From Marsupella aquatica (taxonomy: Eukaryota; Marchantiophyta): 64,000 bases of DNA. Below, one piece after another: positions 46,909 to 57,289 of this stretch. Below the pieces are notes generated by a model. The model saw only the letters and a list, made by a program, of their open reading frames with translations, had not been told where the DNA came from and did not search any database. A program made the position numbers and the translations under genes. The stretch spans positions 18,724,001-18,788,000 of the forward strand of contig OZ316895.1 of the NCBI GenBank assembly GCA_973895155.1. The letters run 5' to 3'. Position 1 is the first letter of the stretch; each line of letters starts with the position of its first letter.

Positions 46909-49900
46909 CTATGTCCTCAAAGAAACTATGGACCTAGAGAGCCCTGAAAGATTTTCCAAACCTATTCTCCTTTCCCTATCCACCGCAAAGATATATCTTC
47001 CAAGTTGTTGAGGGGGCAGACCAAACAATGCATACAAATCTTTCACCAAGATTTGAGATGCCATCCTAACCCCCTCATAAAACTTGCAAGCAATGAATAC
47101 ATGATATTCATTCTCTATACTAGAGCTATCACATAGTTGACAAACCCTCTTTTTCCTGTCAATATCCTTCCATCTCCCTTGTTCTACTTCAAGGTGGTGT
47201 GAGCTTAGTCTATCCTGAGCAATAAGTTGTCTAAGTTGTACTGAGATAGTGCTAGATAAGTATTCTTGTTCTCGATATTTCTTCATGGGGTTCACATCTC
47301 TCATGTAGTATTGCTGCCGTGGGCTAGGTTCATGCCAAAGTTTGTGCAAAGCCTTTTGCTCAAGTTTTGCTCTTAGCTTGGTTGGGTGTGTTGGCCATTC
47401 ATGTTCAGGAAAATCCCAAGCATGGGCCCACCTGCACACATCTGCATACCACCCTTTAGCTGAAGATGAGCGCAAGGCATGAAAAGGAAATCTGTTTTCC
47501 TCCAACTCTCTTACACGCATGATGTATTTGAGTGTGTGGAAGAGTGCCTCCACCTCCAAAGGAAACAAGCCTGCCTCTGCAAGTGTAAGTGCATATGGGG
47601 TTTGTGACTTGATCCCAAGCTCCATCTCAAGAAATAGCTTTTGCAGCCCCTCAATCTGTTGCCACCCAGATTTAGACACACCTGCTCCCCAAATTGGTGC
47701 TCCATAAAGAATGACTGGTTTCACCAAAGCTCCAAAGAGATGTTTCCTTAACCTCCAAGTGTGTAGACCAGCTCTTTTGCATTTGTTCATGAATGCATAA
47801 AAAGCTCTGTACCCATTGGCAGCCCTAGATTTTACACATGAGGCCCAACTCAAGTTTTGAGAGAACTCCACCCCAAGGTATTTGTAGGTCCTCACAAATT
47901 CCACCAGATTCCCTTGGAAGTAGAGCTCTGGATTTTGTCGTGTGCCAATGCCCAAACACTTGGTCTTCTTGAGGTTGACTACCATCCCTGTTGCTTGACA
48001 AAACTCCTCCAAGGCATTGAGATGTCTTTGCAAAGCTTCTTGAGCATGAGCAAGTAGGACCACATCATCTGCAAATATAAGAAGTTGGAGGACAAACCTA
48101 CCCAATTGAGTGCCAACTCCACCATGCTCCTCCAAAATGTTGTGTAGCTGATCAATGAAGATGCCAAATAGAGTTGGTGAGAGAGGACAACCTTGGATCA
48201 CCCCAAGAGTGCTCCAGATTTCTTCAGAGGTTTCCTTTGAAAGTTTGATGCGCACTTCTTGGTACAATTTAGAAACAGCCAACCTGAGCTCTTCAGGCAC
48301 TTCCAACTCCACCATCCTATCCCAAAGCTTGGATCGGGAAACTTTGTCAAAGGCCTTGGAGAAGTCCACAAACAAGCAAAATAATGGTTTATGTGGAGAT
48401 TTGGCCTTTTCACACAACACCCTCAAGCAGAGAATGTGATCCATAGTGCTGAATTCTCTCCTAAAACTTGCTTGTGAAGGTGCCCTTTTCATCTCACTCT
48501 CCAACCAAGAGCTTAATCTGGCTTCAAGTAGTCCTCCCAAAACTTTAGCAAAAGTATTGCCTACCATGATGGTTCTGTAGTTGTGCACATCGTCCTTGTT
48601 GCCTGCCTTGAAGATAGGCACCACTCTTCTGGTCATCCAAGCTTTAGGTAAACCTAAAGCCATTGCTTGATTCAGCTCATGCACCAAGTTTGTTAGTAAA
48701 GAGGGTCCTCCCCACAAAAGAAGCTCCAAGTTCAGGCCCAACAGATCTTTAGCTTTCCCATGTTGCATGTGGGAAAGATGCACCTTCACCTCCCTCTCTG
48801 TAAACTGAATGGTGTCCCCAAGGGGCAAAGGCATGCCACTAGCATCTGGAAAGAAATACAAGGATGTGACATAGGTTACCAGGTCCTGGTGATCCAAGGG
48901 GGGAGTAGTCTTGCCTGATTGCATTCTCTCCCAAAAACGTTTTGGATGTTTGATGAACTCCTCACATAGTGATTGTTGATGACTCTTCAAGAAGCACCTC
49001 TTCTTGTGTTTGATGAAGTTCTTGTACATAGTGAATGCCAAAAGTCTCTTTTCCCCTGAATGTGATCTTGCTTGCATCCTTGCTCTAGCACAATCCTCGT
49101 CAAACCAAGCCTTCATGTTTTGCTTTCTAGGGGGTTTGGTGGAGAAAGTAGAGGCTGCTGCTTGTGCTATGACTTCTGAGAGCTCAATCTGATCATCCAG
49201 GGTATGGAGAAGATGTTCAAAGTTGGCTTTGAAGATGACTTCTCTATCAGGGTCTAGAAACAGAGGTTTGGGTACTGGCTTTCTATGCACTTTGTTTGGG
49301 ATTGTGGTCAGGTCAAGATGGAACAACAAAGGCAAGTGTGAAGACTCTGGTTGTTGATCAAGTATTTGAAAGTCAACCACTCTAGTGGCAGAGGTAGGTG
49401 AGGCAAGAAGGTAATCAATGGTACTACATCCTTGTTTAGATCTAAAAGTGTAACCAGATGATTGGGGAAATCTCTCAAGCCCATTCAATATTCTTAGATT
49501 ACAAGAAGCTCCCAAATGCAAAAAGTGACGTGTCATGTCATTTGTTCTGGTGTCAAGAGCCTCTCTCACCCAAGGTATCTCTTCACTACATGATGACCAA
49601 GGTAAAGTTCCTAAGTCCTCACTTTCAGTAAATTGTTCATTAGATACCCTGGCATTAAAGTCCCCCACTATCCATGTCTCCCCTAGTGGTGATATATCAT
49701 GAATGACTTGGATTAACCTATGAAATGGATAATGTGCATCAGCAATTCCCATCTTATAGACATTCATATTAAGGGGAGCAAAGTAGGTGACAATCAGAAA
49801 TGATGGAGTACCTCTGGTATGAAGTCTCACCACCATGAACTGCTTGCTGGGATCTTCATGTTCAATAGAGGTGATGTGTTGAAGTTGATTCTTGGTGTAG

Positions 49901-50103
49901 ACAGCAATGCCTCCAAACCCTCTTCCCCGTGTGGTCTTCTTCTCATTGAAGATGGATTGTATGCAAGTAAAGCCTTTAATGCTAGGTAGAGCATTTCCCT
50001 CATATTCCCAAGTCTCCGTGAAAAGCAAGATGTCAAAATTCTCAAACAAAGGTTCCCCTCCAATTGCTGTTTCTATGGAAAGTCCTGAAACATTCCATGC
50101 CAT
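46909..50103 (-). CDS. LINE-B ORF2: endonuclease-reverse transcriptase, 1064 aa, uninterrupted
   Basis: The ATG at 50103 begins MAWNVSGLSIETAI. The N-terminal 250 residues form an APE-type endonuclease (LLFTETWEYEG, GGIAVYT, VGDFNARV near 150, TIDYLLA, SSHLPLLFHL). RT spans about 430-720: VVPIFKAGNKDDVHNYR, LFVDFSKAFDKV near 580, GVIQGCPLSPTLFGI and LIFADDVVLLAHA near 680. A C-terminal Cys-His motif, CQLCDSSS...HVFIAC, lies near 990. No RNase H was seen. The product would nick the target and copy its own RNA at the nick. All catalytic motifs are present, so this copy may be competent if expressed. A TTG nine bases upstream is in frame, but ATG is preferred. Confidence 0.92.
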   Translation of the reverse strand: MAWNVSGLSIETAIGGEPLFENFDILLFTETWEYEGNALPSIKGFTCIQSIFNEKKTTRGRGFGGIAVYTKNQLQHITSIEHEDPSKQFMVVRLHTRGTPSFLIVTYFAPLNMNVYKMGIADAHYPFHRLIQVIHDISPLGETWIVGDFNARVSNEQFTESEDLGTLPWSSCSEEIPWVREALDTRTNDMTRHFLHLGASCNLRILNGLERFPQSSGYTFRSKQGCSTIDYLLASPTSATRVVDFQILDQQPESSHLPLLFHLDLTTIPNKVHRKPVPKPLFLDPDREVIFKANFEHLLHTLDDQIELSEVIAQAAASTFSTKPPRKQNMKAWFDEDCARARMQARSHSGEKRLLAFTMYKNFIKHKKRCFLKSHQQSLCEEFIKHPKRFWERMQSGKTTPPLDHQDLVTYVTSLYFFPDASGMPLPLGDTIQFTEREVKVHLSHMQHGKAKDLLGLNLELLLWGGPSLLTNLVHELNQAMALGLPKAWMTRRVVPIFKAGNKDDVHNYRTIMVGNTFAKVLGGLLEARLSSWLESEMKRAPSQASFRREFSTMDHILCLRVLCEKAKSPHKPLFCLFVDFSKAFDKVSRSKLWDRMVELEVPEELRLAVSKLYQEVRIKLSKETSEEIWSTLGVIQGCPLSPTLFGIFIDQLHNILEEHGGVGTQLGRFVLQLLIFADDVVLLAHAQEALQRHLNALEEFCQATGMVVNLKKTKCLGIGTRQNPELYFQGNLVEFVRTYKYLGVEFSQNLSWASCVKSRAANGYRAFYAFMNKCKRAGLHTWRLRKHLFGALVKPVILYGAPIWGAGVSKSGWQQIEGLQKLFLEMELGIKSQTPYALTLAEAGLFPLEVEALFHTLKYIMRVRELEENRFPFHALRSSSAKGWYADVCRWAHAWDFPEHEWPTHPTKLRAKLEQKALHKLWHEPSPRQQYYMRDVNPMKKYREQEYLSSTISVQLRQLIAQDRLSSHHLEVEQGRWKDIDRKKRVCQLCDSSSIENEYHVFIACKFYEGVRMASQILVKDLYALFGLPPQQLGRYIFAVDRERRIGLENLSGLSRSIVSLRT

Positions 50104-50124
50104 GACTCTCAAGGTCCCAATCCA

Positions 50125-50594
50125 TCATTTAGAAACAACTCTCTTCTTATTGGTAACAACAGCTTGTCCATTGCACAAGTAGGCTACCAATCCTTGGTCT
50201 TTGGCTACCCTCACCTTCTCAAGCTCAATTTTCCTTGCTTGGACTTGTGTGGGAGTCAGATCATCATCCAACCAAATCCTTAGCCCTTTAAGCATGCTCC
50301 TGTTAGCCATCACTCTAGCTTTCTCGGATTCAGCTGCAAACTTCACCAAGATTGGACGTGGAAGGTCCCACTTCTTTTGCCCAATCCTATATGCTTGCAA
50401 AATGATANNNNNNNNNNNNNNNNNNNNNNNNNNNNNNNNNNNNNNNNNNNNNNNNNNNNNNNNNNNNNNNNNNNNNNNNNNNNNNNNNNNNNNNNNNNNN
50501 NNNNNNNTGCAAGCAATGAGAGTTGCTTACCATTCTCCTGAGTTTGAGATCGAAGATCACTAATCAACCTCTTTTGCTTGACATTCTCATTCTT
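50125..50594 (-). pseudogene. LINE-B ORF1 of copy M, incomplete and spanning the gap
   Basis: The C-terminal 92 codons (50400-50125) match the P copy, with AYRIGQKKWDLPRPILVKF and LDDDLTPTQVQARK. Right of the gap, 50508-50594 match 51567-51653 of P. The N-terminal part is lost at the junction with the forward segment. Confidence 0.85.
50408..50507. other. Assembly gap (100 N)
   Basis: One hundred N lie inside LINE-B ORF1. By comparison with 51654-51943 the true missing length should be about 290 bp, so the gap size is a placeholder. Confidence 0.95.
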
Positions 50595-51441
50595 GAGATG
50601 GAGCTTGGGATCAAGTCACAAACCCCATATGCACTTACACTTGCAGAGGCAGGCTTGTTTCCTTTGGAGGTGGAGGCACTCTTCCACACACTCAAATACA
50701 TCATGCGTGTAAGAGAGTTGGAGGAAAACAGATTTCCTTTTCATGCCTTGCGCTCATCTTCAGCTAAAGGGTGGTATGCAGATGTGTGCAGGTGGGCCCA
50801 TGCTTGGGATTTTCCTGAACATGAATGGCCAACACACCCAACCAAGCTAAGAGCAAAACTTGAGCAAAAGGCTTTGCACAAACTTTGGCATGAACCTAGC
50901 CCACGGCAGCAATACTACATGAGAGATGTGAACCCCATGAAGAAATATCGAGAACAAGAATACTTATCTAGCACTATCTCAGTACAACTTAGACAACTTA
51001 TTGCTCAGTATAGACTAAGCTCACACCACCTTGAAGTAGAACAAGGGAGATGGAAGGATATTGACAGGAAAAAGAGGGTTTGTCAACTATGTGATAGCTC
51101 TAGTATAGAGAATGAATATCATGTATTCATTGCTTGCAAGTTTTATGAGGGGGTTAGGATGGCATCTCAAATCTTGGTGAAAGATTTGTATGCATTGTTT
51201 GGTCTGCCCCCTCAACAACTTGGAAGATATATCTTTGCGGTGGATAGGGAAAGGAGAATAGGTTTGGAAAATCTTTCAGGGCTCTCTAGGTCCATAGTTT
51301 CTTTGAGGACATAGTTGTCCTCTTCTGAGCAATCTCTTTTGGTTGCTCTTTTCTTTGATTGCATTGTACTTTACTTTTTGTGGCAGCTCCTTTGACTTTC
51401 ATGGTCCCGGAGCTTATAATACATTACCATTACCATTACCA
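50592..51441 (+). mobile_element. LINE-B 3' segment F (forward)
   Basis: It starts CTTGAGATGGAGCTTGG inside ORF2 and runs through the ORF2 stop (51312-51314) to the TACCAT tail ending at 51441. It is head-to-head with copy M and directly followed by copy P. Confidence 0.95.
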
Positions 51442-51455
51442 GTTTCAGCTTTGTG

Positions 51456-52226
51456 ATGGCAACGGAGGAGATTGCCCATCTCAAGGCTTTGCTTGAGAAA
51501 ATCTTAGTTGTGGTTGAAAACTCCGCAATTGAGATTACCACACTCAGCAAGGAGGTGACGGAGCTAAAGAATGAGAATGTCAAGCAAAAGAGGTTGATTA
51601 GTGATCTTCGATCTCAAACTCAGGAGAATGGTAAGCAACTCTCATTGCTTGCATCGTGTTTTGGAGACATGGAGAAGAGTATGTGCCCAGAGAAATCAGT
51701 GATACATGAGGCTGTAGGGGAGATTGAGGAAAAGCTCAAAACCTTTGCACAGGCTGCAAAACAATCACATATGGAATTTGTCCAAGCCAAGGAGGAGGAG
51801 AGGAGAGCACTAGAGGAAGAACACAAGAACCAGCATGCAAGAGTCAGCAACTGCAAAATATCAGGCCTTGTTGAGGAGGAGAAGGAAGACACCAAGAAGG
51901 TAGCAATTTCATTCTTCCAATCTCAGATGAAAGTGCATGACCCTATCATTTTGCAAGCATATAGGATTGGGCAAAAGAAGTGGGACCTTCCACGTCCAAT
52001 CTTGGTGAAGTTTGCAGCTGAATCCGAGAAAGCTAGAGTGATGGCTAACAGGAGCATGCTTAAAGGGCTAAGGATTTGGTTGGATGATGATCTGACTCCC
52101 ACACAAGTCCAAGCAAGGAAAATTGAGCTTGAGAAGGTGAGGGTAGCCAAAGACCAAGGATTGGTAGCCTACTTGCGCAATGGACAAGCTGTTGTTACCA
52201 ATAAGAAGAGAGTTGTTTCTAAATGA
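51456..52226 (+). CDS. LINE-B ORF1: coiled-coil, L1-ORF1p-like RNA-binding protein, 256 aa
   Basis: The ATG at 51456 begins MATEEIAHLKALLEKI (a GTG just before it is not needed). Residues 1-120 are a Leu/Lys/Glu coiled coil with a QTQENGKQLSLLAS stretch. Residues about 125-210 contain NCKISGLVEEEKED, AYRIGQKKWD and RPILVKFAAESEKARVM, which follow the RRM-like pattern of L1 ORF1p (Transposase_22 type). The end, LKGLRIWLDDDLTPTQVQARK, matches its C-terminal domain pattern. Most flowering-plant LINEs instead have DUF4283 plus CCHC. This is inferred from motif order; no alignment was run. It ends at TGA, 22 bp before the ORF2 ATG. Confidence 0.85.
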   Translation: MATEEIAHLKALLEKILVVVENSAIEITTLSKEVTELKNENVKQKRLISDLRSQTQENGKQLSLLASCFGDMEKSMCPEKSVIHEAVGEIEEKLKTFAQAAKQSHMEFVQAKEEERRALEEEHKNQHARVSNCKISGLVEEEKEDTKKVAISFFQSQMKVHDPIILQAYRIGQKKWDLPRPILVKFAAESEKARVMANRSMLKGLRIWLDDDLTPTQVQARKIELEKVRVAKDQGLVAYLRNGQAVVTNKKRVVSK

Positions 52227-52247
52227 TGGATCGGGACCTTGAGAGTC

Positions 52248-53087
52248 ATGGCATGGAATGTTTCAGGACTTTCCATAGAAACAGCAATTGGAGGGGAACC
52301 TTTGTTTGAGAATTTTGACATCTTGCTTTTCACGGAGACTTGGGAATATGAGGGAAATGCTCTACCTAGCATTAAAGGCTTTACTTGCATACAATCCATC
52401 TTCAATGAGAAGAAGACCACACGGGGAAGAGGGTTTGGAGGCATTGCTGTCTACACCAAGAATCAACTTCAACACATCACCTCTATTGAGCATGAAGATC
52501 CCAGCAAGCAGTTCATGGTGGTGAGACTTCATACCAGAGGTACTCCATCATTTCTGATTGTCACCTACTTTGCTCCCCTTAATATGAATGTCTATAAGAT
52601 GGGAATTGCTGATGCACATTATCCATTTCATAGGTTAATCCAAGTCATTCATGATATATCACCACTAGGGGAGACATGGATAGTGGGGGACTTTAATGCC
52701 AGGGTATCTAATGAACAATTTACTGAAAGTGAGGACTTAGGAACTTTACCTTGGTCATCATGTAGTGAAGAGCTACCTTGGGTGAGAGAGGCTCTTGACA
52801 CCAGAACAAATGACATGACACGTCACTTTTTGCATTTGGGAGCTTCTTGTAATCTAAGAATATTGAATGGGCTTGAGAGATTTCCCCAATCATCTGGTTA
52901 CACTTTTAGATCTAAACAAGGATGTAGTACCATTGATTACCTTCTTGCCACACCTACCTCTGCCACTAGAGTGGTTGACTTTCAAATACTTGATCAACAA
53001 CCAGAGTCTTCACACTTGCCTTTGTTGTTCCATCTTGACCTGACCACAATCCCAAACAAAGTGCATAGAAAGCCAGTACCCAAACCT
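52248..53087 (+). pseudogene. LINE-B ORF2 of copy P, endonuclease part
   Basis: It is nearly identical to the EN domain of copy M (one visible change, EELPW against EEIPW). It reads through KVHRKPVPKP and then runs into unrelated sequence at 53088. Confidence 0.9.
53068..53087. repeat. 20-bp duplication bordering the mosaic block, left copy
   Basis: GAAAGCCAGTACCCAAACCT is identical to 58845-58864. The uninterrupted copy M has this sequence once (reverse strand, about 49252-49290). Confidence 0.95.
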
Positions 53088-53930
53088 TCCGCAGCGGTCG
53101 CCTTCCACAGGGATTGCCTTCACAACTCCAATGTCACCTTTCGTAGTAGCAAACAATTGCCTCCCTGCTCAGCCTCCTTTGAATGCCTCCGCAAGCTTAA
53201 GGACCCAATGCAGTCCACCTTCTACAGCGATTGCCTTCCGCAGGGATTGCCTTCCTTAGCAATTTCCTTCCATAGTCCACCTTCTGATTGCAGCAATCAC
53301 CTTCCGTAGGAGCATGCAGGTCCACCTTCCGCAGCAGCAGGTTGGTCACTTGAGGATTTGTTGAACTTGGAACCTTAGCTCTCCTCCCACCAAACTCCCA
53401 CCACTATTCGACCACACAAGCTTTCGTGCGTGAAAAAGCAATGCCGCAAAGCTCCAACTTTGGAGCTTATGACAGACCTTTGCAACCGCAATGGCGCAAA
53501 GCTCCTCCCTCAGCTTATGATAGACCTCGGCACCTCAGCACCTTCCCAGATCATAGCTCCTCCCCTCAACACCTCCCCTCAGCACCTCCCAGACCGCAAC
53601 TCACTGAAAACCTAAGCACTCAGGAGTGCCCTCGACAATGTTGTTGTTGTGTTGCATATTGCCATTTTGCGCAACATTTCTCATAAGGAATGGAATGACC
53701 TAGCACTCAGGACTACCCTGGACATTGCCGTCGCGCTCCACATTGCCCTGCTGCATGACATTTCTTGGTAGAAATGGAGTAGACCAAGGTTGGCTACTTC
53801 TGTGTCCTCCCCGTAGCTTTGTTGTAACAGAATGCGGGAATACTCCCATTCACATGTGATAGTCCTCCCACAATGCAAGGCGTCATCTCAGTCGTCGGCA
53901 TTTGTGTAGGTGCCAACAAGAAGGTTAAGA
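53088..53930. other. Mosaic block, left part: CCTTCCGCAG-rich, no gene
   Basis: Words such as CCTTCCGCAG, CCTTCCACAG and GATTGCCTTC recur, giving a C-rich degenerate repeat, most clearly in 53088-53340. The remainder shows short repeats around CACCTCCC and TTGCGCAACA. No coding feature is supported. Confidence 0.5.
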
Positions 53931-54426
53931 CGTCTCCAGTTTCGCGATTCTGAGCTCGGGGCGAAATTTCACTTCGAGTTGGAAGGGCAATCAGCTGCGG
54001 TTTGAGCTCAAATTTTGCCAGAGCATTGGAAACAGCAAGAATGTATCACTGGCAAAGTTAGAGCTACAACCGACATCGTTTGATATGCACTTTAGCATGC
54101 ACGATCTGTTACGTCTCCAGTTTCGCGATTCTGAGCTCGGGGCGAAATTTCACTTCGAGTTGGAAGGGAAATCGGCTGCGGTTTAAGCTCAGACTTTGCC
54201 AGAGCATTGGAAACAGCGAGAATGTATCACTGGCAAAGTTAGAGCTGCAACCGACATCGTTTGGTATGCACTTTAGCATGCGCGATCTGCTACGTCTCCA
54301 GTTTCGCGATTCTGAGCTCGGGGCGAAATTTCACTTTGAGTTGGAAGGGCAATCGGCTGCGGTTTGAGCTCAGATTTTTCCAGAGCATTGGAAACAGCAA
54401 GAATGTATCACTGGCAAAGTTAGAGT
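53931..54426. repeat. Tandem repeat, 181-bp unit, about 2.7 copies
   Basis: Units start CGTCTCCAGTTTCGCGATTC at 53931, 54112 and 54293. The first two are 181 bp each and the third is cut at about 54426. They differ at a few positions. Each contains GGGGCGAAATTTCACTT and TTTAGCATGC. The unit length resembles a plant satellite monomer. Confidence 0.92.
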
Positions 54427-54428
54427 TG

Positions 54429-55443
54429 GTCATTTGTTCTGGTGTCAAGAGCCTCTCTCACCCAAGGTATCTCTTCACTACATGATGACCAAGGTAAAGT
54501 TCCTAAGTCCTCACTTTCAGTAAATTGTTCATTTGGGGAGCAGGTGTGTCTAAATCTGGGTGACAACAGATTGAGGGGCTGCAAAAGCTATTTCTTGAGA
54601 TGGAGCTTGGGATCAAGTCACAAACCCCATATGCATTTACACTTGCAGAGGCAGGCTTGTTTCCTTTGGAGGTGGAGGCATTCTTCCACACACTCAAATA
54701 CATCATGCGTGTAAGAGAGTTGGAGGAAAACAGATTTCCTTTTCATGCCTTGCGCTCATCTTCAGCTAAAGGGTGGTATGTAGATGTGTGCAGGTGGGCC
54801 CATGCTTGGGATTTTCCTGAACATGAATGGCCAACACACCCAACCAAGCTAAGAGCAAAACTTGAGCAAAAGGCTTTGCACAAACTTTGGCATGAACCTA
54901 GCCCACGGCAGCAATACTACATGAGAGATGTGAACCCCATGAAGAAATATCGAGAACAAGAATACTTATCTAGCACTATCTCAGTACAACTTAGACAACT
55001 TATTGCTTAGTATAGACTAAGCTCACACCACCTTGAAGTAGAACAAGGGAGATGGAAGGATATTGACAGGAAAAAGAGGGTTTGTCAACTATGTGATAGC
55101 TCTAGTATAGAGAATGAATATCATGTATTCATTGCTTGCAAGTTTTATGAGGGGGTTAGGATGGCATCTCAAATCTTGGTGAAAGATTTGTATGCATTGT
55201 TTGGTCTGCCCCCTCAACAACTTGGAAGATATATCTTTGCGGTGGATAGGGAAAGGAGAATAGGTTTGGAAAATCTTTCAGGGCTCTCTAGGTCCATAGT
55301 TTCTTTGAGGACATAGTTGTCCTCTTCTGAGCAATCTCTTTTGGTTGCTCTTTTCTTTGATTGCATTGTACTTTACTTTTTGTGGCAGCTCCTTTGACTT
55401 TCATGGTCCCGGAGCTTATAATACATTACCATTACCATTACCA
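54429..55443 (+). mobile_element. LINE-B copy with 5' inversion
   Basis: 54429-54533 is a reversed piece of the ORF2 endonuclease region (matches 49537-49641). 54531-55443 is the forward ORF2 3' part and tail. The junction shares ATT. The forward part has a C-to-T nonsense change (TAG in ATTGCTTAG, about 55008). Such inversions are a known result of twin-primed LINE insertion. Confidence 0.9.
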
Positions 55444-55900
55444 CATTGACCCTAAACCCATAACCCAGCCCTCATTTAAATAAATTAATCCTTCATGGGA
55501 GGTGAGGGTGTTGTGGATTATACAAGTGTAATTAACTATGTAACGGCCATGTAATCCAAGATAGGTTATGTCTGAAAAAATATATCCATGCATGAACACA
55601 ATTTTGGACTACCTTATTAGTCTCACCATATGATAGTGATACTCATCCAAATGTTAGCATTTAATAGCTCTCCACTTGTGACTGAAATGAGAGAAACCCT
55701 CTTGATGACTCAAGCACATTTCTAGGGCAACTATTAGTTTCATAGACATGATACGTATAGTATGTGTACTTTTGTACGAGCCCTTGCCGACACCCTCGTC
55801 TGGCCCCTTCCCAGGCCCCTTACGCATGACCACTACATATGAGGCTATGTTGTCTAGGAGTTTTTGAGAGCATTACACCAAAGCATTAACAAGTGAGCCT
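55444..55900. other. Unique-looking sequence, nothing recognised
   Basis: No open frame, RNA or repeat was recognised between the LINE-B tail and the TGAC-rich block. Confidence 0.35.
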
Positions 55901-57120
55901 TCCCATGACTATATGACCTCCAATATGCCAACATTAATGGATTCCAAAATGACAGCATGAGTGACCCCACGTTTAGTCATTCAGATTGAAGCACCACTTA
56001 ATTCACAAATGACCCAATGAACTCCCTTGTACCCCCCAATAGCCTTTGTAAAGATCACATTTCCAGTCATTTGGTACTTCTGACCTCTAGTATGACAACC
56101 AAGATGACCCTAATTTGAGGTGTTTTCATTAATGACACACCATGAAGGACCTCTCTAATGACCATGTATGCAGTCATTTGGTCCAAATGACCTCCAATAT
56201 GACTACCAAAATGACCCTTACTATAGTCATTGGCATTAATGACACACCATTATGTGAAAATGACCCAATGAAGATTACACTACCTCTTGGAGTGCCCCCT
56301 TACAATTCCTTTGCAATTTAATAGAATATATTCAACATTCAAATATTGGCACAAACATGACATAGTTATATAGAAGGACTTAGTCTTCCACTAGTATTGC
56401 ACTATATACCTCTTGGAGAGACAAAAACAATTGTTGTTTGCCTTTGGATAGGATGGTATGCATGCATGGTGACACTTTTGGCAAATCACTCCAAAGTTGT
56501 ATGACTTGGGAGTGATTTTCCCAAAGTTCCATTGTGCCTAAAGTAAACGCAAAAACACGGCTCCAAAGTGCTAATGGTGTAACTAGTGGTTGGAGAATAA
56601 TAAATATAGTATTTCGCACCTAGTGGAGGGGTTGCGAGCTCTATGTGTGGCCACATGGCACTCTAGGGCCGACCTCCAGCCCTTAGCCCAAAATTGGTCA
56701 TTCATGCTTGTCTTCAATGACAGCACTAGGGACCTTTCAAATGACAAAAAGTTCAGTCATTTGACTTATATGACATCCCATATGACTAATTCAATGACCC
56801 TACTTGTAGTCATTGGCACTTATGACAACACTTTGTTAAAAAATGACCCAATGAAGGTCCTAGTACCTCAAGAAGAGTCTGCTCTAGATTCCTTGCAAAA
56901 TTGGAATATTCCTATACCTTTAACCAACACACACACCATAGAGGGAAGCACCACTACCACGCCCATTCCATTGGTGTTGCACTACCTCTTGGAGAAACAA
57001 AACAAATGGCTCCATTTGCCTTTGGAACATAAGATATTCATCCATGATGGTGCTTTTGGTAAATCACTCCAATGTTGTATGACTTGGGAGTGATTTCCCC
57101 AAGTGTGGTGCATTTCCCAA
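55900..57120. repeat. ATGACC/GGTCAT-rich degenerate repeats with a 580-bp direct duplication
   Basis: AATGACCCAATGAA occurs near 56010, 56261 and 56844, embedded in similar contexts (AGTCATT, then TATGACATCC-like, then TAGTCATTGGCA, then ATGACACACCAT). A larger direct repeat of period about 578-583 bp links 56160-56560 with 56740-57120; for example, AAATCACTCCAA followed by GTTGTATGACTTGGGAGTGATTT occurs in both. A 167-codon frame at 56590-57093 lies across the repeat and shows no domain. Confidence 0.6.
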
Positions 57121-57289
57121 CCCTCTAACCCCAAGAACAATCCACAACCGGCTATGAACCCCTACTTATGGTCGGCTTATGGTGCTTTAGCTGTCATTCG
57201 GCTTGGAAACGCGGTCTACTCTCGATCCACACTATGCTGGACCGATTCTTTCATTGGGCTTGCAAATTGTGTATTGCTGAGACGCCTAA

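Larger units (their letters stand above)
46777..50594 (-). mobile_element. LINE-B copy M (reverse), ORF2 intact, ORF1 cut
   Basis: It is oriented right to left. The TACCAT-type tail (GGTAATGGTAATGG on +) is at 46777-46800, the ORF2 stop at 46909, ORF2 to 50103 and ORF1 from 50125 to 50594. The 100-N gap replaces about 290 bp of ORF1, judged from the forward copy at 51456-52226. At 50592-50594 the sequence switches, via a CTT shared by both sides, to a forward ORF2 3' segment, so the 5' end of M is missing. Confidence 0.9.
51442..53087 (+). mobile_element. LINE-B copy P, left part (ORF1 and ORF2 N-terminus)
   Basis: It starts about 14 bp before the ORF1 ATG, carries all of ORF1 and ORF2 through KPVPKP, and then breaks at 53087 inside AAACCT. 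The same 20 bases, GAAAGCCAGTACCCAAACCT, recur at 58845-58864, where ORF2 resumes. Confidence 0.9.

Noticed and set aside
56590-57093. 167-codon frame as a gene
   Set aside because: It spans a degenerate direct repeat and has no recognisable domain; the parallel repeat unit has no equivalent frame.
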